Assembly (NCBI GenBank): GCA_013329055.1
Contig: DUKY01000016.1
Location: 16,851 to 80,850, forward strand
Direction of reading: 5' to 3'
Length of the DNA: 64,000 nt
From: Nanobdellota archaeon
GTDB lineage: Archaea > Nanobdellota > Nanobdellia > Pacearchaeales > GW2011-AR1
Below the pieces are notes generated by a model that did not search any database, was not told the DNA's origin, and worked only from the letters and a program-made list of their open reading frames with translations. Each line of letters starts with the position of its first letter. The first letter of the stretch is position 1. A program made the translations under genes and the position numbers. Below, one piece after another: positions 50,652 to 60,242 of this stretch.

Positions 50652-51056
50652 TTATGAAGATAATTTAATTAATTCTTCTGTTGTTAATACTGGAATTAAA
50701 GATTGTTCTTTTAAGTGCTTGTCATTTGACCAAATTACAGAATTGGTTGAGAGTGCTAAAGCTAAAAAATCTATGTCTTTTTCATCTGAAATTGACTTCT
50801 TTGCAGTTTTGAAGAAATGCTTATATTCTAATTCATTGATAAATCTAACTGATTCTTCAATCTGTTTTAATCTTGATTTAAATTCTTGCAAAGAAAGTTT
50901 TGACTTTAGCAAACAAACCTTTTTATGTTTCTCAAATTCTGATTTTATAAATTCAGGAGCAATAAATTTAGAATTTAGTGAAAAGAATAAAAAAGATGCT
51001 GTTGAATTTGGGTTCATCAATGAAAATAGTATGTTGCTATCCAATACTAATTTCAT
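50652..51056 (-). CDS. PIN-domain (VapC-like) toxin
   Basis: 'MKLVLDSNILFSLM', 'DEKDIDFLALALSTNSVIWSNDKHL'. Confidence 0.85.
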   Translation of the reverse strand: MKLVLDSNILFSLMNPNSTASFLFFSLNSKFIAPEFIKSEFEKHKKVCLLKSKLSLQEFKSRLKQIEESVRFINELEYKHFFKTAKKSISDEKDIDFLALALSTNSVIWSNDKHLKEQSLIPVLTTEELIKLSS

Positions 51057-51305
51057 CTACAATAATTTCCTCTTTTTCAAATCTTTAAGTCTTTCTTCTT
51101 TTGCTTTTCTTCCAAGCTCAACAGACCATTTGATTAGTTCTTGTTCTTCTGGAGAATTTAATTTTTCTAACATCTCTTGTTTCCAAGCTAGTTCTTTTGC
51201 CTTGGATTCAATGCAAGAACGAACAAATGCAGACCAGTTTATCTCTGAAAACCTTTTCATTTGTTCTCTTACTTCTTCAGGAATAGATAAAGTGATTGAT
51301 ACCAT
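51057..51305 (-). CDS. RHH (VapB-like) antitoxin
   Basis: 'VSITLSIPEEVREQMKRFSEINWSAFVRSCIESKAKEL', directly precedes PIN toxin. Confidence 0.85.
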   Translation of the reverse strand: MVSITLSIPEEVREQMKRFSEINWSAFVRSCIESKAKELAWKQEMLEKLNSPEEQELIKWSVELGRKAKEERLKDLKKRKLL

Positions 51306-51465
51306 TAAAAAACATAAATACGTTGAAATATTTAAATCTTTGGTTTTGGAAAAATCAACAAATGCTTCAAATTTATGGCAGGTAATTTAAGAAATAAAAT
51401 ATATTCCTGCATATTAGCTAAATTTATTATTTTATAAAAATGTAGTCTACAACTTTTATTTAGTT

Positions 51466-52746
51466 TTATCTAATCAATCTTTCTAGTTTTGTAACTCTCT
51501 CTAAAAGATCTTTTATTTCTTTTTTATTTTCTTCAAGAATAGTCTTACTGTCATTTGGAATTTTACTTTTTTCAATCCCAAAATATTTTTCAGTTTCCCG
51601 TCTAAGAATTCCCGCTTTATCCAATTTTTCCCATTTAAATTCCGGTTCATTTCTTCCAAAATGCCCGTAAGTTGCAGTCTTTTTGTAAATCGGTTTTTTT
51701 AAATCAAGTTCACGAATAATATCTGCAGGTTTAAGAGGGAAATATTTTCTAACTAATTCTTCAATTTTTTCTTCGGGAATTTTATTTGTTCCAAAACAAT
51801 TGAAAAAAATTGAAATCGGTTCAGCTAATCCTATAGCATATGAAATTTGAACTTCGCATTTATCCGCCAGACCTGAAGCTACGACATTTTTTGCAATATA
51901 TCTTGCTGCATACGCAGCACTTCTGTCAACTTTTGAGGGATCTTTCCCTGAAAAAGCACCTCCGCCATGTCGACCATAACCGCCATAAGTATCAACAATA
52001 ATTTTTCTTCCTGTTAATCCTGAATCTCCGACAGGTCCGCCAATAACAAATCTTCCTGTAGGATTTACATGGAAAATAGTTTTTTCGTCGAGTAAATTCC
52101 CGCAAACTGGTTTTATCACTTTTTCAATCATATCCCTTTTAATTTTTTCAAGAGAAACATTTTCATCATGTTGAGTTGATAAAACTACTGTGTGAATTTT
52201 TTTCGGAAAACCTTTTGAATATTCAATAGTAACTTGAGACTTTGCGTCAGGACCTAAATAAGAGATTTCCTTGCTACGCCTTAATTCAGTTCTTTTTTGC
52301 AATATTTTATGAGCTAAAATTATAGGTAACGGCATAAATTCCGGGGTTTCATTAGTTGCATAACCAAACATAAGTCCTTGGTCTCCGGCACCTTGTTCTT
52401 TATTTTCTGAAGAATCAACTCCCTGAGCAATATCCGGAGATTGCTTAGATAAAGCTACCTGAACTGCACAATATTTTCCGTCAAAACCATATTTTAGATT
52501 ATCATAACCTATTTCCTGAATTGTTTTTCTGGCAACAGCTTCGACATCTACATGAGCTTTGCTTGTGACTTCTCCGCCAATTAATATAAAACCAGTTTTT
52601 ACAAAACATTCTACAGCAACACGGCTATTTTCATCTTGTTCAAGAAAAGCATCAAGTAAAGCATCAGAAACCTGGTCGCAGAGTTTATCCGGATGACCTT
52701 CTGCAACAGATTCAGAAGTAAATAAATAATCTTTTTCCTCGTTCAT
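51466..52746 (-). CDS. metK: S-adenosylmethionine synthetase, bacterial-type MetK family
   Basis: '[29 protein letters not shown]', '[18 protein letters not shown]', '[23 protein letters not shown]'. Confidence 0.93.
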   Translation of the reverse strand: MNEEKDYLFTSESVAEGHPDKLCDQVSDALLDAFLEQDENSRVAVECFVKTGFILIGGEVTSKAHVDVEAVARKTIQEIGYDNLKYGFDGKYCAVQVALSKQSPDIAQGVDSSENKEQGAGDQGLMFGYATNETPEFMPLPIILAHKILQKRTELRRSKEISYLGPDAKSQVTIEYSKGFPKKIHTVVLSTQHDENVSLEKIKRDMIEKVIKPVCGNLLDEKTIFHVNPTGRFVIGGPVGDSGLTGRKIIVDTYGGYGRHGGGAFSGKDPSKVDRSAAYAARYIAKNVVASGLADKCEVQISYAIGLAEPISIFFNCFGTNKIPEEKIEELVRKYFPLKPADIIRELDLKKPIYKKTATYGHFGRNEPEFKWEKLDKAGILRRETEKYFGIEKSKIPNDSKTILEENKKEIKDLLERVTKLERLIR

Positions 52747-52787
52747 GGGTAATTTAAAAAATAAAAGATTATAATATTTATTGAAAA

Positions 52788-52809
52788 AAATATTCCTTTA
52801 GGAATATTT
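52788..52809. promoter_or_regulatory. 22-bp inverted repeat overlapping the TATA-like box of the HTH-CBS gene (candidate operator)
   Basis: AAATATTCC-TTTA-GGAATATTT in the divergent metK/HTH-CBS intergenic region. Confidence 0.5.
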
Positions 52810-52835
52810 ATATAGGGAATTAATTTCAAATAAAT

Positions 52836-53381
52836 ATGCTTCCTGAATTAAATTCTATCAAAAATAGAAGACAAATTTTAGGTATGAAACAAAAAGATTT
52901 AGCAATAGAAGCAAAAGTTTCTCAATCTATGATTGCAAAATTAGAGTCAGGCAAGCTTGAACCGTCTTATACTATTGTAAAAAGAATATTTTCAATACTT
53001 GAAAATTTAGAGCATAAAAAAGAAAAAACTTGCTTGGAGATTATGTCAAAGAATATGATTTGTCTAAAAAAAACAGATTCTATTGAATTAGCATCTAACG
53101 CAATGAGGAAACATTCAATATCACAAATTCCTATAATTGAAAATAAAAGAGTAATAGGAAGTATAAATGAATCATTGATATTAGAAAAAATTATTCAGGG
53201 GATAGATAAAAAAGAATTATTTAAAAAACAAATTCAAGAAATTATGAGGGAGCCTTTTCCAATATTAAATTCTAATACTCCATTAACTTTAGCTTTGCCA
53301 CTTTTAAAAACTTCAGAAGCAATCCTTATTTGTGAAAAAGATAAAATTTCCGGAATAATTACAAAGTCGAATATTCTTTAG
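52836..53381 (+). CDS. HTH (XRE)-CBS domain transcriptional regulator
   Basis: 'NRRQILGMKQKDLAIEAKVSQSMIAKLESGKLEPSY' HTH plus CBS pair 'SISQIPIIENKRVIGSI'. Confidence 0.88.
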   Translation: MLPELNSIKNRRQILGMKQKDLAIEAKVSQSMIAKLESGKLEPSYTIVKRIFSILENLEHKKEKTCLEIMSKNMICLKKTDSIELASNAMRKHSISQIPIIENKRVIGSINESLILEKIIQGIDKKELFKKQIQEIMREPFPILNSNTPLTLALPLLKTSEAILICEKDKISGIITKSNIL

Positions 53382-53393
53382 GAATTAATCTTC

Positions 53394-54393
53394 ATATGTC
53401 TACATCATTTAAAGAACTTTTCTTTGTTGTAGACATAAAAATTTAAAATCTAATTTGTTCTTCTTTAATTAAATCCAATAAGAATTTAACTAATGGTCTT
53501 AAATCCCCTTTTGTTTGTGCACTCTCCAGTGCTTCATAATAAATGTATTTCTTTTTGTTTGGAATATTGATCATTGGAAAATTATTCTTTCTTAAAATCA
53601 AATTTAGGATTAACCTTCCAACTCTCCCATTTCCATCCACAAAAGGATGAACTGTTTCAAATGCTGAATGGAAATATGCAGCGAGAATTAATGGATGTAG
53701 TTTTTTCTTGTTTTTTGTATACCAGGAGAGAAGTGATGCTATTTCTTTTGGAACTTCTGTTGATTTTGGGGGGAACCAATTTGTTCCTCTTATGTAAACT
53801 TGAAGAGTTCTGTATTTTCCTATTTGGTTTTTTAGTTCTGGTTTCAAAGTATTTTTAACCACTAATTTATGCAGTTTTAAGATTAGTTCTTTTGAAACAT
53901 CTTTTTTATTTTCAATTATAAAATCAAATGCTTCTTTATGGTTTGTTATTTCGTTTATTTCTCTTAAAGATTTTCTTGGAGTTATATTCTCAAATAAAAG
54001 CTGTGAGGTTTCTTGAAGTGTTAACGTATTTCCTTCAATATTTGTAGAATCATATGTAAAAAGAGATACAAATGCTTCATATCGATTATCTCTTGTTTCC
54101 TTTGGAAGCTTAAGGTACTCTTTTTTTATTTTATCAAGCTCTTTTAGTTCTTCTTCCTCTAAAAGAGTAGATAATAACATTAGTTCTTTGTCTGCTTTTT
54201 TTTCTTTTTTTGAAAGCTTATTTTTTTCAAGATCTACTCCTAGATAAATTCTGTTTTTTGTAACTTTATTATTTTTCCTAATTGATAAAACACGATAATA
54301 ATATTTTTTCCCTTTTTTCTCTTGTATTTCTGTATAAACCATATCTTCTATATGGCTACATCATTTAAAAAACTTTCTTTGTTGTAGACATAA
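53394..54393. repeat. ~44-bp direct repeats (53394-53437, 54350-54393) with internal inverted repeats, bracketing the Fic gene
   Basis: atatgtctacatcatttaaagaacttttctttgttgtagacataa vs atatggctacatcatttaaaaaactttctttgttgtagacataa. Confidence 0.9.
53443..54342 (-). CDS. Fic-domain AMPylase-like protein with N-terminal inhibitory motif
   Basis: 'HPFVDGNGRVGR' core motif; 'STNIEGN' inhibitory helix motif. Confidence 0.9.
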   Translation of the reverse strand: MVYTEIQEKKGKKYYYRVLSIRKNNKVTKNRIYLGVDLEKNKLSKKEKKADKELMLLSTLLEEEELKELDKIKKEYLKLPKETRDNRYEAFVSLFTYDSTNIEGNTLTLQETSQLLFENITPRKSLREINEITNHKEAFDFIIENKKDVSKELILKLHKLVVKNTLKPELKNQIGKYRTLQVYIRGTNWFPPKSTEVPKEIASLLSWYTKNKKKLHPLILAAYFHSAFETVHPFVDGNGRVGRLILNLILRKNNFPMINIPNKKKYIYYEALESAQTKGDLRPLVKFLLDLIKEEQIRF

Positions 54394-54423
54394 GGGTTTG
54401 ATTTTTTTATTCATTAAAACTTT

Positions 54424-55008
54424 TTATAGAATTTTTATATATCCCCTCTTAGGACGAATAAAGATATTTTCTCTATTCAAAAGTTCAAAAATATCTTCCA
54501 TTTCACTTTCAGAAATGGTTATATCCAACTTGGAATGAATTTTTATTTTTAATTCTTTTTCTTCAATAGCTTCATCATTGATTAAATTTTGTAAGAAATC
54601 TTTAACCATTTCAGCTTTTTTACGCTTAGGAGCTTTGAATTCTTTATGTTTTAGAGTTGTATCTTCTTCATTTAATTCTTTTATAAGGCTTATTGAATTA
54701 GCTTGGATTTTAAATTTAACCTCACCATTTTTTAAAGTTTTATCCTCTAAATAGATTCCTTCTACTTCAACTGCATTCCCTTTTTTAACAATTTTTGCAT
54801 CAACAATATCTTTTAAGATTTCAATTTTAATTTTATCTTTTGTTAATTCATCTTTTAATTGAATTATTAAATTTTCTTGGATATTTCCTTCTTTTTTAAT
54901 AAACTCATTTTTTCTTTCACTTATTATTCCTTCAAGAGAAATAAAATTATTCACTCCATCAAAATTTAACTCTGAAATTTTCATTACTAAAAATGAACTA
55001 TTTAACAA
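54424..55008 (-). CDS. hypothetical protein, possible OB-fold-like N-terminus and C-terminal winged-helix-like region
   Basis: ORF length; real start probably MKISELNF. Confidence 0.4.
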   Translation of the reverse strand: MLNSSFLVMKISELNFDGVNNFISLEGIISERKNEFIKKEGNIQENLIIQLKDELTKDKIKIEILKDIVDAKIVKKGNAVEVEGIYLEDKTLKNGEVKFKIQANSISLIKELNEEDTTLKHKEFKAPKRKKAEMVKDFLQNLINDEAIEEKELKIKIHSKLDITISESEMEDIFELLNRENIFIRPKRGYIKIL

Positions 55009-55076
55009 TTTTAAATATTTTCTTTTGGGTGTCTACATTTGATTATTTTTGTAGTCACCTATTTAAAATTTTTTAG

Positions 55077-55662
55077 TTATTTTTTCTTGCAATGAGGGCA
55101 TCCATTATATTCTGAACTATATAACTTTTTGCAAAATCTGCACCTTGTTTGTTTTTCTGTTTCAATCGTTTCTTCAGAAGATTTGATTGGAAAAGTAGAT
55201 GCTGGTTCTCCCTTTATCATTGAGATAACATTTCCAATTATCATAAAAACTCCAAAGATAATAAAACCAATGCCAATCATTTGACCGGTTGAATCGCTTA
55301 ATGTAGCTTCTTTATTAATAAAACCTAATATTGGGAAAAATACAAAACATATTCCGATTATAAATCCAATAATGATTCCAGATTTTACCATTTTTTTATT
55401 CTTTACAGAAGTTGTTGAACTTTTTAAAGATTGTTTTTGTTCTGTTTCTTTTATTGATGATACCCAGAAAATGCATATAATTGAAGCAATCCATGCGACT
55501 ATTGGTGAAAGGAGAACAAAAAGGGCAAATGCATTTACTATGAACAGGATAAGAATTGTTTTTTCTTTGCAGCTAATAAACCTGCAATAATTACCAGAAT
55601 CAGTGTGATAATATTTACTGTCCACTTGATTAGTTCGCTTGTTGCTTGAATATCCATATTTC
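55077..55662 (-). pseudogene. membrane protein with C-terminal zinc ribbon, N-terminus in a different frame
   Basis: ATG at ~55660 reads 'MDIQATSELIKWTVNIITLILVIIAGLLAAKK', then the continuing TM sequence is in the -1 frame across gcaaagaaaaaacaa; C-term 'CRFCKKLYSSEYNGCPHCKKK'. Confidence 0.55.
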
Positions 55663-55977
55663 CCTCAATTAAGAAATGTTATGAAGATTTATATAGGATT
55701 TGGTTGATGGAGTTAAAACCTTACTATTTGGGCAGGAAAGAATATAATTTATATCGAGGGATTAATTTATTTTTATAACCTTTTTGGCACGAATATATTG
55801 AGAAAATATAACCTTTTTGGCACGAATTAATTCCATTCTTAGTTGCTAATTTTAGATTAAATGGAGGTTTAATTTGAGGTCCGGAAATGAAAATAAGTTA
55901 ATATCTTCCTTTTCAGTAAGATATTAAAAATATACGCCTCAGCCTACTCGCAATCTCGCACGAAATTTTAGTTGAAT

Positions 55978-56850
55978 TTACGTGAATTTTTTTATCTTTT
56001 TTATTTTGTTTAAAGCACTTTCTAAACTTCCATGCAGTTGATTTATTAAACAGTTATAAATTTCTTCAAAATTTGAATCTTTTTTGAGACCTAATAATTT
56101 TACTACATTTTCAAATTTCTTTCCTCCTCCTGAATGGGTTGCCCATATTCTTAAGTCATATAAGTAGAAAAAAGATGCAATTATATTTGAATCATCAGAA
56201 AGAATTTCTTTAAATAAAATTTCTAATTTTTTAATATCCCCCAAATCTGTATTAACTTTGATTTGTTTAGAGATTAAATAGGAGGTAAGTTCATCTCTAT
56301 TTATAGTTTCAATTAATTTTTCATTAAGATCACTGATTATTCTTTTAAAATCATCTTCATTATTAAATGTTATCCGTTTATAAGCAGAACAAATTTCTAA
56401 TAATCTATCGAGTGGGATTATATCTGAATTAAATATTTTAAAATTAAATCTCTTCTGAGATTCTTCATTTATCTTATTTAATAACAAGAATAATTCAACC
56501 TCCAAAATATTATCTGTAAACTCTGCATCCAATTGTCCCTGCTTAAATTCTGATTCAATGTTATTATCTGAACTTATATTATAGGGTTTTAATATCCCTT
56601 TTATCTTAGGGGTTAATCTGTTTATATCCCCCAACCAAAATATCAAATGACCTTGGGGATTTATACCAAATGGAATAGAATTATCTTCAAAGACTAAAGC
56701 CCCATAGGTTTCACTTACAAAAGTGCAATTATAATCTGGGTTATATATAAAAGGAAGAAGAACTTCTTTTTCAAAATATACTGGGGTTAAAAAATTATCC
56801 TTTTGAGGGGAATAATCTTCTGAAGGGTCATAAATGAATTCCGAGGGCAT
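55978..56850 (-). CDS. hypothetical protein, no recognised family
   Basis: 290-aa ORF flanked by tRNA-Asp 3'-end fragments. Confidence 0.5.
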   Translation of the reverse strand: MPSEFIYDPSEDYSPQKDNFLTPVYFEKEVLLPFIYNPDYNCTFVSETYGALVFEDNSIPFGINPQGHLIFWLGDINRLTPKIKGILKPYNISSDNNIESEFKQGQLDAEFTDNILEVELFLLLNKINEESQKRFNFKIFNSDIIPLDRLLEICSAYKRITFNNEDDFKRIISDLNEKLIETINRDELTSYLISKQIKVNTDLGDIKKLEILFKEILSDDSNIIASFFYLYDLRIWATHSGGGKKFENVVKLLGLKKDSNFEEIYNCLINQLHGSLESALNKIKKIKKFT

Positions 56851-57024
56851 TAGATCTAGATGAAATACAATAATTTTAAGGATTTCTATTATAAATATCT
56901 ATTGAGATTATCATTTCTACCACGAAGTTGCTCGGAATTGAACAGAACATATTAGGAATCTAGTCCTATGTCCCCAGAATGAAGAATTTTAAGGGAATTT
57001 CACATAGTTCAATTCCCTAAAGAT

Positions 57025-57101
57025 GCCTCAGCCGGGTGCTAAAAAATTTGAAAAATTTTTGGCAACACAAAATGCGAAGCATTTTGTCGTAATTGAACCC
57101 G
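57025..57101 (-). repeat. partial tRNA-Asp 3'-end copy interrupted by 54 bp containing two hairpins
   Basis: gcctcagccggg (57025-57036) + insertion + aattgaacccg (57091-57101). Confidence 0.85.
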
Positions 57102-57166
57102 TAGCAGACTAAAATTCCAACTGGAATTTAATTCATATTGCTAAACGCAATATGAAAAGAAAATAC

Positions 57167-57237
57167 GCCTCAGCCGGGAATTGAACCCGGGTCTCCTGCG
57201 CGACAGGCAAGTGTCTTAGCCATTGGACAACTGAGGC
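57167..57237 (-). tRNA. tRNA-Asp (anticodon GTC)
   Basis: minus strand GCCTCAG-TT-GTCCAATGGCTAAGAC-A-CTTGC-CTGTCGC-GCAGG-AGAC-CCGGG-TTCAATT-CCCGG-CTGAGGC; all four stems pair. Confidence 0.93.
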
Positions 57238-57279
57238 AATACAATTTTAATAACAATTTGATTTTTAAAACTTTTTCTT

Positions 57280-57810
57280 TTAAGAAACTTGATATTGTCT
57301 TTGAATTTCTTTAAATATCCTTTCAGAAAAAGTATCATGTGTTCTGGGATTATCAACGTCAAATAATGTATTAGCTAAAACTAGAAAATTACTATTATCT
57401 TCTAATGTTTTATAAGTATGCAATATAAATGGAGGAATATAAATTCCTTTTTGAGAATCTAATATTAAATTTTTTGTACCTCCATAAATATCTTCAAGTG
57501 TTAATTTAACTGATCCTGCTAATAAAAAAAATAATTCTTTTCTAACCTTATGAAATTCTCTGCCCCCCTCACTTTCCTTCTTTAAATTTGTTACAGAATA
57601 AGCTCTTATTCCTCTAATATCCAGTGGGATTTTATCTAATTCATTTTGATTATATTGTAAATATTTTAAAACATCTTGATTTGAAAGTGCAAATAGCACC
57701 CTTAATTCAGCATTTGACTTGGTTTTCCAAGGACCTTTTTGTTGAAATACCACTATTTCTTCTATCGTGGAGAATTTATTTTTTGAATTAACAGATTCTT
57801 TATCTTTCAT
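57280..57810 (-). CDS. WxcM/FdtA-like cupin (sugar-nucleotide isomerase-like)
   Basis: 'RGIRAYSVTNLKKESEGGREFHKVRKELFFLLAGSVKL', 'IYIPPFILHTYKTLEDNSNFLVLANTLFD'. Confidence 0.8.
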   Translation of the reverse strand: MKDKESVNSKNKFSTIEEIVVFQQKGPWKTKSNAELRVLFALSNQDVLKYLQYNQNELDKIPLDIRGIRAYSVTNLKKESEGGREFHKVRKELFFLLAGSVKLTLEDIYGGTKNLILDSQKGIYIPPFILHTYKTLEDNSNFLVLANTLFDVDNPRTHDTFSERIFKEIQRQYQVS

Positions 57811-57893
57811 ATTAAATCAAATTAATTCTCTATTTATTAAATTTCCTTTATTATTTTGATTAGATTTATAAAATAATATTCTTTAAAATATCT

Positions 57894-58487
57894 ATGAAAA
57901 AAGAATTAAAGATAGTAATAGGATTAACATTCTTAGCTTTAATAGGTTTTTTAATAAAAGCACTTCTTGCAAAAAATTTTGAATTTATCGGTTACTGGAT
58001 TGTCTTAGTCGGATTATTCTTGCTAGTCATACTTTTAGATAAAGAATTTAATTTTCCAATCTGGGGAATAATCTTCTTCTCAATCTGGTCAATATCTCAC
58101 ATGGCAGGAGGATTAATCATGATTGGAAAAACCAGATTATACGACTTAATTTTAATAGATATCATCGGAGACCCGTTCTTCATACTAAAATATGATCAAT
58201 TAATTCACGCATATTGTTATTTTGCAATTTCTATCTTAGTTTATTTTGTACTAAAGAGATATATAAAGAAAGATGGTAAAGTATTATTAACAATTACAAT
58301 CTTATCCGCATTAGGAATCGGATTATTAAATGAAGTAGTAGAATTTGGAATGGTCGTTTTTGCAGACGCTGCCGATGCAGTCGGGGGATATTATAATACA
58401 GCTTTAGATTTAGTATTCAATCTAATCGGTTCAATTATAGGACCGCTTTTTGCAAGGAAATTTTTAAACAATAAAGAAATTTCCTAA
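57894..58487 (+). CDS. DUF2238/YjdF-like membrane protein
   Basis: 'YDQLIHAYCYFAISILVYFVLKRY', 'GLLNEVVEFG', 'GGYYNTALDLVFNLIGSIIG'. Confidence 0.65.
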   Translation: MKKELKIVIGLTFLALIGFLIKALLAKNFEFIGYWIVLVGLFLLVILLDKEFNFPIWGIIFFSIWSISHMAGGLIMIGKTRLYDLILIDIIGDPFFILKYDQLIHAYCYFAISILVYFVLKRYIKKDGKVLLTITILSALGIGLLNEVVEFGMVVFADAADAVGGYYNTALDLVFNLIGSIIGPLFARKFLNNKEIS

Positions 58488-58635
58488 AATTCCAATCCCC
58501 GTAAGCTGAAGGAGGATTATGGAATTTTCAAGACGGAAATTTCTAATTACATTTTGGGACGCAGCAGAGTTGCAGGATATTGACCCAAAATGTAATCGAA
58601 ATAACTTTTAAATAACATAAAAAACTTAATTCTTT

Positions 58636-59619
58636 ATGTCAACAATTTTAGGGATAGAATCAACAGCACATACTTTTGGCGTTGGAATTGTGAAAAACGG
58701 AAAAGTTTTATACAATATAAAAAAAACTTATACTACAGATAAAGGCGGAATTATCCCAATAGAAGCAGCAAAACATCATTATGACAATAAAAACGAACTT
58801 TATTTTGAAGCACTTGACAGTGCAAAAATTTCAGAAGATAAAATCGACGCAATTGCATTTTCTCAAGGACCAGGTTTAGCACCTTGTTTATTGCAAGGTT
58901 TGAAATTTGCAAAAGAACTCTCAAAAAAATTAAACAAGCCATTAGTACCTGTAAATCATTGTGTAGCCCATCTTGAAATAGGAAAAATTACAGGGGCAAA
59001 AGATCCGGTAATGTTATACACAAGCGGGGCGAATACTCAAATAATCGCATATGAAGCAAAAAAATATCGAATTTTTGGGGAAACCCTTGATATTGGGGTA
59101 GGAAACTTCATTGATAACTTCGCACGATACGCTGATATCGGCTTTCCCGGGGGTCCGACAATACAAAAATTAGCAAAAGAAGGAAAAGAATACATTGAAT
59201 TACCTTACACCGTCAAAGGAATGGACATCGCCTTATCGGGAATATTAACAAACTTAAAACAAAAATTAGACAAGGGTGCATCAATTAACGACTTAGCTTA
59301 TTCAATGCAAGAAACAGTTTTTGCGATGTTGGTTGAAACAGCTGAAAGAGCATTAGCTCATACAAAAAAAACAGAACTCCTTTTAGGAGGAGGAGTAGCA
59401 TGCAATTCACGTCTTCAAGAGATGTGCAAGATAATGTGCAAAGAACGAGGAGCTAAATTCTTTTGCCCTCCAGCAAATTTATTAACAGATAACGGAGCAA
59501 TGATTGCTTATCTTGGAGAAATTATGTTTAAATCCGGAATTAAAGAAAAAGATTTGAATAAAGTTGACATTTTACCACGACAAAGAACAGATGAAGTTAA
59601 TGTTTCATGGAGGAAATAA
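58636..59619 (+). CDS. kae1: tRNA N6-adenosine threonylcarbamoyltransferase, KEOPS subunit Kae1
   Basis: 'ILGIESTAHTFGVGIV', 'VNHCVAHLEIGK', 'LLGGGVACNSRLQEM'. Confidence 0.95.
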   Translation: MSTILGIESTAHTFGVGIVKNGKVLYNIKKTYTTDKGGIIPIEAAKHHYDNKNELYFEALDSAKISEDKIDAIAFSQGPGLAPCLLQGLKFAKELSKKLNKPLVPVNHCVAHLEIGKITGAKDPVMLYTSGANTQIIAYEAKKYRIFGETLDIGVGNFIDNFARYADIGFPGGPTIQKLAKEGKEYIELPYTVKGMDIALSGILTNLKQKLDKGASINDLAYSMQETVFAMLVETAERALAHTKKTELLLGGGVACNSRLQEMCKIMCKERGAKFFCPPANLLTDNGAMIAYLGEIMFKSGIKEKDLNKVDILPRQRTDEVNVSWRK

Positions 59620-60009
59620 AAATGGATAATGAAGAGGAATATTCCTAAAAATTCTCCTTCAATTCCCCCCTTTTCTAAGAGTTTAAAATTAGGCTTAGTC
59701 TGAAAATTTCTTAGAATATGATTTCTGTCCGAAACGAGCAGTTATTTTTTTCAAAGGACATAAAATCCCTTCTTTTTTGGCTTTAATATTATCTTTTTCT
59801 AGAATTTCGGGAGGAATTGTGATTACATATTTTGGATAAACTTCCAGAAGTTTGACACGAATCTTACAGAGATAGAATTTATGGTGTTTTTTCAGCAAGA
59901 AAAAGAAAGTAACAAAATTGGTTTAGGCAAAAACCAAATAGCTCAGGATATTGAATTGCTTTTGAAATGTTTAGTTTATAATTTGACAATTATTTGGAAA
60001 TATTCTTAG

Positions 60010-60051
60010 TTGTAAATATTTACAACTCTTACAATAATTACAATATTGTAA
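60010..60051. promoter_or_regulatory. two perfect palindromes upstream of the small ORF (candidate operators)
   Basis: TTGTAAATATTTACAA (60010-60025) and TTACAATATTGTAA (60038-60051), just before a TATA-like ATTTATAAATAA. Confidence 0.5.
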
Positions 60052-60083
60052 AAATTTATAAATAAGCTTTCATTTATAGTAAT

Positions 60084-60242
60084 ATGAAAAATATTGGAAA
60101 GAAATTAACTTCTAGGATTCCAGCAAAAAAAGAAACACTTTTAAGACTGAAGAAATTTCAGGTGAACAACGATTTTTCTTCTTATGATAAAGCGATAAAC
60201 TACTTATTAGATAAATTTAGAGGGAAAAATAATGGAGCTTAA
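60084..60242 (+). CDS. 52-aa protein, possibly RHH-like controller of the R-M operon (not in ORF track)
   Basis: MKNIGKKLTSRIPAKKETLLRLKKFQVNNDFSSYDKAINYLLDKFRGKNNGA; stop overlaps start of the MTase gene. Confidence 0.55.
   Translation: MKNIGKKLTSRIPAKKETLLRLKKFQVNNDFSSYDKAINYLLDKFRGKNNGA

Noticed and set aside
50641-51390. 249-aa + strand ORF antisense to VapBC
   Set aside because: Minus-strand PIN and RHH genes have clear family motifs; the plus ORF is Ser/Phe-rich shadow sequence.
53394-54393. Integron attC sites around the Fic gene
   Set aside because: Inverted-repeat structure is suggestive but lacks recognisable attC core sites and no integrase is in the window; kept only as generic cassette boundaries.
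59695-59898. 67-aa minus ORF next to kae1 as AbrB/SpoVT-like protein
   Set aside because: Similarity too weak and the ORF lies beside the R-M flanking repeat; not supportable.
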